Shown here: positions 1 through 8,056 of the stretch, piece after piece
How positions within the stretch are numbered: position 1 is the stretch's first letter
How the letters are laid out: every line of letters begins with the position of its first letter
Source of the DNA: Sulfitobacter sp. 20_GPM-1509m
GTDB taxonomy: Bacteria; Pseudomonadota; Alphaproteobacteria; Rhodobacterales; Rhodobacteraceae
Reading direction: 5' to 3'
NCBI RefSeq assembly: GCF_000620505.1
Contig: NZ_JIBC01000005.1
Coordinates: 248,001-312,000, forward strand
Length of the DNA: 64,000 nucleotides
The notes under the pieces: generated by a model
The model's database searches: none
What the model saw: the letters and a program-made list of their open reading frames with translations, nothing else
What the model was told of the DNA's origin: nothing
Made by a program: the position numbers and the translations under genes

Positions 1-844
1 TGTTGTCCACACGGTGTTCGACCACGCGGAACCCGTATTTGCGGATCGCATCCTCAAGATCCCTGTCAATGTCGTCGCGCGGCTGGATGTCATAGGCCAG
101 ACGCAGCGCGGGGATCATGTCACGGCCACGGTCCAAGGCTTCCAAGGCTTCGGCCATTCCTTGCAGTGCGGCGGCGCGGGCTCCGGCACCATCGGCACGC
201 AGATAGGCGTTGATCGTCGCGGGCAGCGCCTCGCGGCGGGACTGGCGCCGGAAATCCGACGGGTCCGAATTGCCAAGGCGCAGACCGTGATAGGCCCAGT
301 TTTCCCACAGATCACCCCGGTCGGTCAGCGCCAGCGCGGCGCCCATCCAGCGCATTCCGGTCACGCGGTTGTTCTGTGCGAAAGCCTTGGATGCGGCATC
401 CAGCAATTGCTCGGCGCTGCGCCCGTTCACCGCAAAGCGGATCGAAAAGCCGTCAGCCAGTTCGCGGGCGGCTTTCAGGTCGCCATCGGAGAGAAAGGAC
501 AGATCGCCCACACGCTCGGCCTGTTGGGCCAGCACGCGCGGATCGGTGGCGACCCGCTCGGCGGAAAAGGCCCCCTCGTAGGGTTTGCGGTCGGTCAGGG
601 CGGATTTGGGAAAACAAGCGTTCGAGCGGCTGTTGAAGGTAAAGCCGACACAGGCGCCATCGGCGTCACAGGCTCTGGTACAGGCCGATTGCGTGGTGTC
701 GAACAGCGGCGTCAGGTCCGCGCCGTAAAAGTCCACGTCGCGCGAATATACATACCGGTGATCGGGAATAATGTCCTGGGCAAGGGCAACTGAAACCCAT
801 GACAGGATTGAAATTACGGATGCGATCAAAATGCGCGGCGTCAT
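1..844 (-). CDS. PAN-domain alpha-2-macroglobulin family protein, N-terminal part
   Basis: The reverse strand is open from an ATG at 844 to the window edge, giving about 281 residues with no stop; the C-terminal bulk lies outside. Residues 1-22 form a signal peptide (hydrophobic core then VALA|QD). Next comes a PAN/Apple-like domain whose Cys55, Cys59, Cys65 and Cys77 are visible, with the core CVGFTFNSRSNACFPKS. The rest is an alpha-helical linker. This N-terminal layout is one I know from Rhodobacteraceae alpha-2-macroglobulin family proteins, large periplasmic proteins thought to trap proteases. The macroglobulin body is not visible, so that part of the call is inference; the PAN domain and export signal are seen directly. 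Confidence 0.75.
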   Translation of the reverse strand, partial: MTPRILIASVISILSWVSVALAQDIIPDHRYVYSRDVDFYGADLTPLFDTTQSACTRACDADGACVGFTFNSRSNACFPKSALTDRKPYEGAFSAERVATDPRVLAQQAERVGDLSFLSDGDLKAARELADGFSIRFAVNGRSAEQLLDAASKAFAQNNRVTGMRWMGAALALTDRGDLWENWAYHGLRLGNSDPSDFRRQSRREALPATINAYLRADGAGARAAALQGMAEALEALDRGRDMIPALRLAYDIQPRDDIDRDLEDAIRKYGFRVVEHRVDN

Positions 845-1100
845 AATAGTCTCCAGGTCAATAGGCCCAAACCGTGCCATGCCGTCGGCCCTCTTGGCAA
901 CGATTCATAGGGTGCCCCTTGGCTGGAATTCGCCCATTCCGTTCACATTTTCATGATCCCCCGAAAGCCCCGAAAACTGCCCGAAATGCGCCGATTCTAG
1001 CCCCGATCGCTTCGGATGGTCCTGATTTTAAGGCGTCCTTTACCCTGATGCGCGAAACCTGTTGGAGAACGGAATCTTTGCGGGTCTACACGGGGGCGCC

Positions 1101-3476
1101 ATGTCGCTGGCCAACAAACTGGCGGAAGAACGGCGCGGACGGCTGGCGGCCGAACGTCTGCTTGAACTCAAGCAATCCGAACTGGCGGCAGCACGGCGCA
1201 AGCTGGACCGCCACGCGCAGGAACTGAGCGACGAGATCAACGAGACCCGCGCAGAGGTCGCAACCGTGCGCGACGAGAACCTGCGCGTCAAATCCGACCT
1301 CAGCGTGGCCCACCACAAGGTCGAGGTCGCGGAGCGGCGGCTGTGGCATTCGATTGAAACGGTCACCGACGGGTTCGCCTTTTTCGACGACACCAACCAG
1401 ATGCTGGCGGCCAACCGCGCCTATCTGGCGATCTTCGACGGCATGGAGCTGATCCGTCCGGGGGTGAACTACATCACCATCCTTCAGGTGCTGACCGATG
1501 AGGGCATCGTGAACACAGGCGAGATGTCCCACGACGATTGGCGGACCATGATGACGGATCGTTGGATGGCACCCTATCCCGAACCCACCACGATCCGGTT
1601 GTGGAACGACCAATACGTCAAGCTGATCGACCGGCGCGGCCCCGGTGGCGACATTGTCTCGCTGGGGCTGAACATCACCTCGACCGTGGTCTACGAGGCG
1701 CGTTTGAAAGAGGCGCGCGAGGTTGCTGAATCGGCCAACCGCGCCAAATCCGCCTTTCTCGCGAACATGAGCCACGAGATTCGCACCCCCATGAACGGCG
1801 TGGTCGGCATGGCCGAACTGTTGACCGACACCGGCCTGAACGAAGAACAGCGCCTGTATGTCGACACCATCCGCAACTCGGGCGAGGCATTGCTGACCAT
1901 CATCAACGACGTTCTCGATTATTCCAAGATCGAGGCGGAGAAGCTGACCCTGTACCCCGAACCGTTTGACCTTGAGCGGTGCATTCACGAGGTCATCATG
2001 CTGTTGCAGCACGCCGCGCGCGAAAAAGAGGTCAAGCTGTTGCTGGATTACGACCTGTTCATGCCCACCCGTTTCGTCGGCGATCCGGGGCGCATCCGGC
2101 AGGTGCTGACCAATCTGATCGGCAACGCGGTGAAATTCACCTCGGTCGGTCACGTGCTGGTCCGGGTCACCGGTGTGCCCGCGGATCAGGGACGGATCAG
2201 CCAGGTGAACATCGCCATCGAGGACACCGGCATCGGCATTCCGGCGGACAAGATCGACCACATCTTTGGCGAGTTCAACCAGGTCGAAAACGCCCGCAAC
2301 CGGCAATTCGATGGCACGGGGCTGGGGCTGGCCATCTCGAAACGGCTGGTGGCGCTGATGGACGGAAAGGTCTGGGTGACCAGCGAGGAGGACGAGGGAT
2401 CATGCTTCGGCTTCGGGCTGCAACTGGAAACCGCAGAACAGGAAATGCCCCGCCATCCTGCCATTCCCAGAGGCGTGCGCCGCGTCATGGTGGTGGACGA
2501 CGTGGCCGCCGACCGGCTGATCGTGGAACGGCAGATGGAGATGCTGGGCCTGAGCGTGGTGTCGTGCAAGGACGGGCCAACCGCGTTGCAACAGCTGGAC
2601 GACACGATTGATCTGGTGCTGACCGATCACAATATGCCGGATATGGACGGGCTTGAACTGGCCGAGGCGATCCGTGATGCCGGGCACCAGATGCCGGTGA
2701 TCCTGCTGAGCACCAACATAGGCTATGCCGACCGCGATCCCGGCCGCAAACACCTGCACGCCCTGTTGCAAAAGCCGGTCCCGCGGCGCGAGCTGTTCAA
2801 CATGCTGGAATCGCTCGGCCCCGTGGCGCCACCCGTGGACGTCGTCCGCCCGCTGCCACCTGTCACGCCGGGCCTGCGCCCCATGCGGGTCATGGCCGCC
2901 GAGGACAACAAGACGAACCAGTTGGTGCTGCGCAAGATGCTGGCGCATATGAACATAGACCTGCAATTCGCCAGCAACGGCGAAGAGGCGGTGACGCTGT
3001 TCCAAAGCTTTGCGCCAGACCTGATCTTTATGGACATCTCGATGCCCAAGCTGGACGGCAAGGAGGCCACGCGTGCCATTCGCGCCCTTGAGGCGGACAG
3101 CGGCACGTCGGTGCCCATCGTGGCGCTGACCGCCCATGCGATGGATGACGAAGAGGCCGCGATCATGGCCGCAGGGTTGAACCATTACCTGACCAAGCCG
3201 CTGTGCAAGGATGCACTGGAACAGCAGGTTCTGGCCGCCTGGTCAAGGTTCTGGCCGCCTGGTCAGACGGCTTGCAGCCGCCCCTGCCGCAAAAGGCAGC
3301 GCCGCTTCAGGTTTCCGGATAGGGACGGACGAACACCGGCGCATCAGGCTTGGACAAATCGGGCTGATAGGCATAGCCGCCGCTGTCGAAATCGGTCAAC
3401 GCCGCAGGGTCCGTCAGCCGGTTCTGCACGACGAAGCGCGCCATTGCGCCGCGCGCTTTCTTGGCAAAGAAGCTGA
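1101..3476 (+). CDS. Soluble PAS hybrid histidine kinase with two receiver domains; C-terminus frameshifted
   Basis: This is a cytoplasmic hybrid sensor kinase with no membrane segment. From the ATG at 1101, residues 1-80 are a coiled coil, about 80-200 a PAS-like sensor, and about 215-440 the HisKA/HATPase core. The core shows H225 in ANMSHEIRTPMNG, the N-box NLIGNAVKFT, and the G-boxes EDTGIGI and GTGLGLAIS. Receiver 1 spans about 460-570 (D509, LTDHNMPDMDG) and receiver 2 about 595-710 (D645, FMDISMPKLDG; K699). An upstream in-frame TTG at 1062 is possible, but MSLANKLAEE matches the family start as I know it. After residue 715 a 20-bp tandem duplication shifts the frame, so a 76-residue arginine-rich tail antisense to yaaA replaces an expected 18-residue end stopping at 3320-3322. 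Both receivers remain intact, so the protein may still work. Confidence 0.85.
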   Translation: MSLANKLAEERRGRLAAERLLELKQSELAAARRKLDRHAQELSDEINETRAEVATVRDENLRVKSDLSVAHHKVEVAERRLWHSIETVTDGFAFFDDTNQMLAANRAYLAIFDGMELIRPGVNYITILQVLTDEGIVNTGEMSHDDWRTMMTDRWMAPYPEPTTIRLWNDQYVKLIDRRGPGGDIVSLGLNITSTVVYEARLKEAREVAESANRAKSAFLANMSHEIRTPMNGVVGMAELLTDTGLNEEQRLYVDTIRNSGEALLTIINDVLDYSKIEAEKLTLYPEPFDLERCIHEVIMLLQHAAREKEVKLLLDYDLFMPTRFVGDPGRIRQVLTNLIGNAVKFTSVGHVLVRVTGVPADQGRISQVNIAIEDTGIGIPADKIDHIFGEFNQVENARNRQFDGTGLGLAISKRLVALMDGKVWVTSEEDEGSCFGFGLQLETAEQEMPRHPAIPRGVRRVMVVDDVAADRLIVERQMEMLGLSVVSCKDGPTALQQLDDTIDLVLTDHNMPDMDGLELAEAIRDAGHQMPVILLSTNIGYADRDPGRKHLHALLQKPVPRRELFNMLESLGPVAPPVDVVRPLPPVTPGLRPMRVMAAEDNKTNQLVLRKMLAHMNIDLQFASNGEEAVTLFQSFAPDLIFMDISMPKLDGKEATRAIRALEADSGTSVPIVALTAHAMDDEEAAIMAAGLNHYLTKPLCKDALEQQVLAAWSRFWPPGQTACSRPCRKRQRRFRFPDRDGRTPAHQAWTNRADRHSRRCRNRSTPQGPSAGSARRSAPLRRALSWQRS
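3226..3265 (+). repeat. Perfect 20-bp tandem duplication inside kinase gene
   Basis: The unit AGGTTCTGGCCGCCTGGTCA occurs twice back to back (3226-3245 and 3246-3265) with no mismatch. Twenty is not a multiple of three, so the downstream frame changes. With one copy removed, the kinase would end with an 18-residue tail and a TAG at 3320-3322, just past the convergent yaaA stop. This is the arrangement expected of two convergent genes. It could be a recent slippage mutation or an assembly error. Confidence 0.95.
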
Positions 3477-4080
3477 CGATTTTCGGCCCCTGCCCCTTGT
3501 CTTCCATGAACTGCGGCGTGATCACCCGCAGCTTCAACGCCTTTGGGCTCACGGCGCCAAAATACTCCTGGCTGGCGCAATTCACCAGGACATCGCTGTC
3601 CACCGTCGCGGCTTGGGCATTCAGCGCCTTGGACAGATCATCGCCCCAGTAATCATACAGGTTTTTGCCGCGCCGCGTTTTCAACCGGCTGCCCATTTCC
3701 AGACGATACGGCTGGATTGCATCGCGCGGGCGCAGCAAACCATACAGCCCCGACAGAATGCGCAGATGGTCCTGCGCCCAGTCCATTTCATCCGCGTCCA
3801 GCGATGCGGCATCCAGTCCCTGATAGGTATCACCCGCAAATGCCAGCGCCGCGGGGCGCAGCACTTCGGCTTCGGGTTCGGCGGCGAAATCCCGGAACCG
3901 GTCGCGGTTCAGACGCGCCAGATCATCTGACAGATGCATCAACGCCTTGAGATCGCCCAGCGTCAGATTGCGCGCGGTTTTCGCCAGCCGCACCGCGTCC
4001 TCTTGCATGGCGGGTGCTGTCACGTCCATGTCACGCGCGGCCCAGTCCAGCCGCTTGGCGGGCGAAATCACAACCAGCAT
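3307..4080 (-). CDS. yaaA: Peroxide stress protein YaaA (DUF328)
   Basis: The 257-residue protein starts MLVVISPAKRLDW, the conserved opening of YaaA. In E. coli this family lowers intracellular iron during hydrogen peroxide stress and binds DNA. Other family stretches visible are YGLLRPRDAIQPYRLEMG and VNCASQEYF. The start at 4080 has a good ribosome site (AAGGAG ending 9 bases upstream); the longer open frame upstream lacks one. The gene is convergent with the hybrid kinase, whose frameshifted tail reads antisense through the yaaA 3' third. It is divergent from the GST gene. Confidence 0.93.
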   Translation of the reverse strand: MLVVISPAKRLDWAARDMDVTAPAMQEDAVRLAKTARNLTLGDLKALMHLSDDLARLNRDRFRDFAAEPEAEVLRPAALAFAGDTYQGLDAASLDADEMDWAQDHLRILSGLYGLLRPRDAIQPYRLEMGSRLKTRRGKNLYDYWGDDLSKALNAQAATVDSDVLVNCASQEYFGAVSPKALKLRVITPQFMEDKGQGPKIVSFFAKKARGAMARFVVQNRLTDPAALTDFDSGGYAYQPDLSKPDAPVFVRPYPET

Positions 4081-4228
4081 CTGTTCGTCTCCTTTGGTTT
4101 GCACCTGACCTAATGCGCTGACGCGCGAAGGTCCAGCCAGCGAGAGCAGCACCCGACATCCTGCCAGAAACTGACAGCACTGCGGGCTATCCCATAGGCA
4201 CGGAAACCCAAGCCAAAGGAACCAACCC

Positions 4229-4837
4229 ATGCTTACGCTGTATCACGGCCCCAACACCCGCTCGTCCCGTATCGTGCAATTGCTGATCGAAATGGATGCA
4301 CTGGACAAGGTCGACATTCGCGTTGTCGGTCTGATCCGTCAGGGCAACATCGGCGCGCCCGATCCGGCGAACCCGCATCTTGAGGGCAAGGTGCCGCTTT
4401 TGGACCATGACGGCACGCTGATCCGCGAAAGCAACGCGATCATCCTGTATCTGACCGATCATTTCAGCAGCGATATGGGTGTGCCGATCGGTGACAGCCG
4501 TCGGGGCGCATATCTAAGCTGGCTGGCCTATTACGGCAATGTGTTCGAGCCGGTGGTGATCGGGCTGGCGGCAGGCGTGGACCACCCCGCGTTCCACAGC
4601 ACGTTCCGCGGCCCGAAAGAGCTGTATGCCCATCTGGACCAGACGCTGTCGCAACAGCCCTATTTGCTGGGCGACAACTATACCGCGGCCGATCTGCTGA
4701 TGGCCTCGCCGTTCCAGTTCATGCCGGATTTCATCCCCGACATGGCCAACATCAAGGCCTGGATCGAACGCTGCGGCACCCGCCCGTCGGTAAAAGAGAT
4801 GAAAGATCGTGATGCCGCGATGCTCGAGGCCGCCTAG
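4229..4837 (+). CDS. Glutathione S-transferase family protein
   Basis: This is a 202-residue cytosolic protein. The N-terminal thioredoxin-like GST_N domain occupies about residues 1-80, with the cis-proline segment GKVPLLDHDG and the glutathione-contacting ES in LIRESNAIILYL. The C-terminal helical GST_C domain contains GDNYTAADLLMASPF. Family members conjugate glutathione to electrophiles or act as thiol reductases; the substrate cannot be read from sequence. AAAGGA precedes the ATG. The stop overlaps the convergent recQ stop within a CTAG. Confidence 0.9.
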   Translation: MLTLYHGPNTRSSRIVQLLIEMDALDKVDIRVVGLIRQGNIGAPDPANPHLEGKVPLLDHDGTLIRESNAIILYLTDHFSSDMGVPIGDSRRGAYLSWLAYYGNVFEPVVIGLAAGVDHPAFHSTFRGPKELYAHLDQTLSQQPYLLGDNYTAADLLMASPFQFMPDFIPDMANIKAWIERCGTRPSVKEMKDRDAAMLEAA

Positions 4838-6876
4838 GCCGCGGCCAGAACTGCCAGAAACGCCGCGCCAAATCTCTCGGCGCGGCGTTCGCCCAAGAGC
4901 CGCTCCAGCGCTGCCGCATCCGCGCTGCGCATCTGCGCCACTTTGGCCAGTTGGGCGGCCGAGCAGCTCAGCGGTTTGTCGGTGCCTTCGGTCCCCCGCG
5001 CCAGCTGCGCCTGTGCGTCCATCAGCTGATCATAGACCGTTCCCGCAGCCCGCCCCGCCAGCTTGCGCCGCGTCGGGTGTACATCGTCCGCGGCCCCGTT
5101 GATCACCTGCAAGAACGTATCGCCGTAGCGTTCCAGTTTCTTGGCGCCCACACCGCTGATCCCGGCCATTGCGTCCAGATTGGCGGGCCGGTTCTCGGCC
5201 ATTTCGATCAATGTGCGGTCGGTAAAGATGACATAGGCCGGCACCCGCGCCGCCTCGGCCAACGCCCGGCGCTGCGCCTTGAGCGCGCTCAACAGCGGCG
5301 CGTCCTCTTCTGACACCATTTCCTTGACCGCTGGCCGTCGGTTGGTGCCTGCACTGCGGATGCTGTCGCGGCGCAGGTTGATCGTGGTTTCGTCCCGCAG
5401 GATCGGCAGGGCCGCGTCGGTCATCCGCAGCGCGCCATGGCGGGCGGGATCGGGGCGGATCAGGTCGTGGCCCATCATCTGCCGGAACACCGCCTGCCAC
5501 TGGCGTTTGTCGTATTCCTTGCCCACGCCATAGGTCGGCAGGCTGTCGTGCCCGCGCTGCGCGATCTTGTCGGTGCGGTTGCCCAGCAGGATGTCGATCA
5601 GATGGCCCGCGCCGAACCATTCGTCAGTGCGCAACATCGCGGACAGCGCTTTGCGCACCGCCGTTGTGCCATCGAACACCTCGGCGGGCTTGTCGCAGAG
5701 ATCACAACTGCCGCAGGTCACGTCGGTTTCGCCAAAATAGCCCAGCAGCGTCTTGCGGCGACACTCCAGCGCCTCGGCCAGACCCAGCAGCGCGTTCAGC
5801 CGTCCGTGGTCGGCGGCACGGCGTTCAGGCGGGGCCAGCCCCTCGTCAATTTGCGACCGGCGCAGTTTGATGTCATCGGGACCGAACAGGGTCAGGGTTT
5901 CGGCAGGGGCACCGTCACGACCCGCACGGCCGATTTCCTGATAATAGGCCTCGATGCTTTTGGGCAGGTCGGCGTGGGCGACCCAGCGAATGTCGGGCTT
6001 GTCGATGCCCATGCCAAAGGCAACGGTGGCGACAACGATCAACCCGTCCTCTTGCTGGAACCGGCGTTCGGCGATGCGGCGGTCTTCGGCGTCCATACCC
6101 CCGTGATAGTGGATCGCGCCATGGCCCGCGTCACGGAGCGCCTGCGCCAGCGTTTCGGTCTTGGCCCGCGTGCCGCAATAGACGATGCCCGACTGTCCCT
6201 TGCGCGCGGCTGCAAAGTTCAGGATCTGCGCGCGCGGCCCGTCCTTGGCGGCAAAGGCCAGATGGATGTTGGGCCGGTCGAACCCGCGCAAAAAGGCGCG
6301 CGGCGGTTCCCCGTCGAACAGCTTTTGCACGATTTCGGCCTGGGTTTCGATGTCGGCGGTCGCTGTAAACGCCGCCAGCGGCACGTTCAGGGTGCGGCGC
6401 AATTCGCCGATGCGCAGGTAATCGGGGCGGAAATCATGGCCCCACTGGCTGACGCAATGCGCCTCGTCCACGGCGATCATTGACACGCCGATGCGGCGCA
6501 ACATGCCCATGGCCGACCCTGCGGCCAGCCGTTCGGGCGCCATATAGAGCAGTTTCAGCTCGCCGCGTTCCAGCGCCTCCCACACGGCATCCGTCTCTTC
6601 CGGAGTGTTGCCAGAGGTCAGCGCACCCGCGGACACCCCCGCCTCTTGCAGCGCGCGCACCTGGTCCCGCATCAGGGCAATCAGGGGGGAAATCACCACC
6701 GTGACCCCCTCGCGCATCAGCGCAGGCAGTTGGAAACACAGGGATTTACCGCCACCTGTCGGCATGATGGCCAACACGTTCTCACCGTCGGCCACGGCAT
6801 GTACGATCTCTTCCTGCCCGGGGCGGAAGGCGTCAAAGCCGAAAACGTCGGACAAAAGCGTGGCAGCGCCTGTCAT
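4834..6876 (-). CDS. recQ: ATP-dependent DNA helicase RecQ
   Basis: The 680-residue superfamily 2, 3'-5' helicase unwinds recombination intermediates and stalled forks. Visible elements in order are motif 0 (FGFDAFRPGQEEI), Walker A MPTGGGKS with K44, DEAH box VDEAHCVSQWGHDFRP, motif IV-VI region ending YYQEIGRAGRDG, the RecQ-Ct zinc site (CRRKTLLGYFGE followed by CGSCDLC), a winged-helix region, and an HRDC domain near residues 525-600. Length and domain order match full-length bacterial RecQ. It is convergent with the GST gene and has no obvious operon partner. Confidence 0.97.
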   Translation of the reverse strand: MTGAATLLSDVFGFDAFRPGQEEIVHAVADGENVLAIMPTGGGKSLCFQLPALMREGVTVVISPLIALMRDQVRALQEAGVSAGALTSGNTPEETDAVWEALERGELKLLYMAPERLAAGSAMGMLRRIGVSMIAVDEAHCVSQWGHDFRPDYLRIGELRRTLNVPLAAFTATADIETQAEIVQKLFDGEPPRAFLRGFDRPNIHLAFAAKDGPRAQILNFAAARKGQSGIVYCGTRAKTETLAQALRDAGHGAIHYHGGMDAEDRRIAERRFQQEDGLIVVATVAFGMGIDKPDIRWVAHADLPKSIEAYYQEIGRAGRDGAPAETLTLFGPDDIKLRRSQIDEGLAPPERRAADHGRLNALLGLAEALECRRKTLLGYFGETDVTCGSCDLCDKPAEVFDGTTAVRKALSAMLRTDEWFGAGHLIDILLGNRTDKIAQRGHDSLPTYGVGKEYDKRQWQAVFRQMMGHDLIRPDPARHGALRMTDAALPILRDETTINLRRDSIRSAGTNRRPAVKEMVSEEDAPLLSALKAQRRALAEAARVPAYVIFTDRTLIEMAENRPANLDAMAGISGVGAKKLERYGDTFLQVINGAADDVHPTRRKLAGRAAGTVYDQLMDAQAQLARGTEGTDKPLSCSAAQLAKVAQMRSADAAALERLLGERRAERFGAAFLAVLAAA

Positions 6877-6993
6877 AGGGAAACCTTGATGTGATTTATC
6901 TGCTCTTTTGATGCAGAATCACACACTAAGATTCCGTGAACAAGGTCTGCCGCTTGTCTGGCTCAAAAAAATCCCAGGATACGCGCGCAGCGC

Positions 6994-7011
6994 CGGGGGC
7001 GGTGCCCCCCG
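6994..7011. terminator. GC-rich hairpin downstream of yggT
   Basis: GGGGGC (6995-7000), loop GGT, GCCCCC (7004-7009), lying just after the yggT stop on the minus strand. Further along the same strand, at 6966-6972, is a run of seven T. The gap between hairpin and T-run makes this an imperfect intrinsic terminator. Confidence 0.45.
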
Positions 7012-7017
7012 ATCCGC

Positions 7018-7308
7018 CTAGTAATAGAACGCAGCCGCATTGTTCATCAGCACGATCCGCAACACGGCCACGCCGACCAACAGCACCAGCGGCGCCAGAT
7101 CCAGACCACCCATGGGCGGCAGAATCTGCCGGATGCGGCTGTAGACCGGCTCAAGCAGGCGGTTCAGCCCATACCAGATTTGCGCCACGATCGGCTGGCG
7201 CAGGTTCAGCACCTGGAAGTTGATCAGCCAGCTCATCACGACGTGGGCAATGATGAAGAACCACACGATATTCAGCAGCAGCATCAGGATTTGGAACAGC
7301 GATTGCAT
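7018..7308 (-). CDS. YggT family membrane protein
   Basis: The 96-residue inner-membrane protein has two hydrophobic segments, about residues 4-28 and 68-92. Between them is the conserved YggT block NLRQPIVAQIWYGLNRLLEPVY..IR..LPPMGGLDLAPL, where dots mark residues omitted here. The family is widespread next to division or osmotic-stress genes but its molecular role is not settled. The start at 7308 is chosen because the protein then begins MQSLFQILMLLLN, and GAGGTG lies upstream; the longer frame has no family similarity that I recognise. It is divergent from the thioesterase gene. Confidence 0.88.
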   Translation of the reverse strand: MQSLFQILMLLLNIVWFFIIAHVVMSWLINFQVLNLRQPIVAQIWYGLNRLLEPVYSRIRQILPPMGGLDLAPLVLLVGVAVLRIVLMNNAAAFYY

Positions 7309-7432
7309 CGGACACACCTCTTTGATTGCACTCCAACTAGTCATGCACCGGCAAAAGGGCAAGTCTGCCGCGAGGTGATGGTTGACAGCGTGGCCGCGCT
7401 GCACTGAACAGGGCCGAAAAGGAGCCATGCCC

Positions 7433-7990
7433 ATGTTCCCCTTCGTCCGTCTGTTCAAAGATATCCTGATGGCCCGTCGGTTGCCGCCATTGGCCAACTT
7501 CAACGACGTGCACATCAGCCGTCACATCTGTTGGCCATGGGACATCGATATGTTCGGCGAGCTGAACAACGGGCGCACCCTGACGCTGTATGATCTGGGC
7601 CGATTGGCGATGGCGCAGCGCGGCGGGTTGGTCGCGGTGTTGTTCAAGAAGAAATGGGCGCTGACCATGGCCGGCGCTTCGGTGCGCTATCGCCGCCGGA
7701 TCACCATGTTCGAACGGTTCACGATGAAATCACGTCTGGTGTGCTGGGATGACCGGTTCATGTATCTGGAACAGTCGATGTGGAAGACCAACGGCGAATG
7801 CGCCAGCCATGTGCTGTACCGCTCTGCCTTGTTGGAGAATGGCCGCGCCATCAATCCCGCCCGCGCCGCCGAAGCGCTGGGGCACAGCCCTGTCAGCCCG
7901 CCGGTTCCCGACTGGATCGCAGCGTGGATCGACGCCGAAGCAACACGTCCATGGCCCCCCATGCAGGACGAGATTGCGCACCCTGCGTAA
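7433..7990 (+). CDS. Acyl-CoA thioesterase-like (hotdog fold) protein
   Basis: A 185-residue protein resembling the 4HBT-like thioesterases of Proteobacteria. The hotdog signature is visible as WDIDMFGELNNGRTLTLYDLGR, split as WDIDMFGELNNG then RTLTLYDLGR, followed by the strand region ASVRYRRRITMFERF and LEQSMWKTNGECASHVLYRSALL. The family hydrolyses acyl-CoA or related thioesters; the acyl group is not predictable here. AAAAGGAG at 7417-7424 favours the ATG at 7433 (8-base spacing) over the one at 7427 (2-base spacing). Confidence 0.75.
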   Translation: MFPFVRLFKDILMARRLPPLANFNDVHISRHICWPWDIDMFGELNNGRTLTLYDLGRLAMAQRGGLVAVLFKKKWALTMAGASVRYRRRITMFERFTMKSRLVCWDDRFMYLEQSMWKTNGECASHVLYRSALLENGRAINPARAAEALGHSPVSPPVPDWIAAWIDAEATRPWPPMQDEIAHPA

Positions 7991-8056
7991 ACCTTTCCTT
8001 GCCTATGCCCTCCGGCCCTGTTTCTAATCGCGGCAACAACTGGGCTGGGGACGGAA

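Noticed and set aside
14-793. 259-residue plus-strand open frame at the window start
   Set aside because: The opposite strand encodes a signal peptide and a PAN domain with spaced cysteines running off the edge; the plus frame has neither motif nor ribosome site.
1086-2306. 406-residue minus-strand open frame
   Set aside because: It is antisense to the hybrid kinase core, where every kinase box is on the plus strand.
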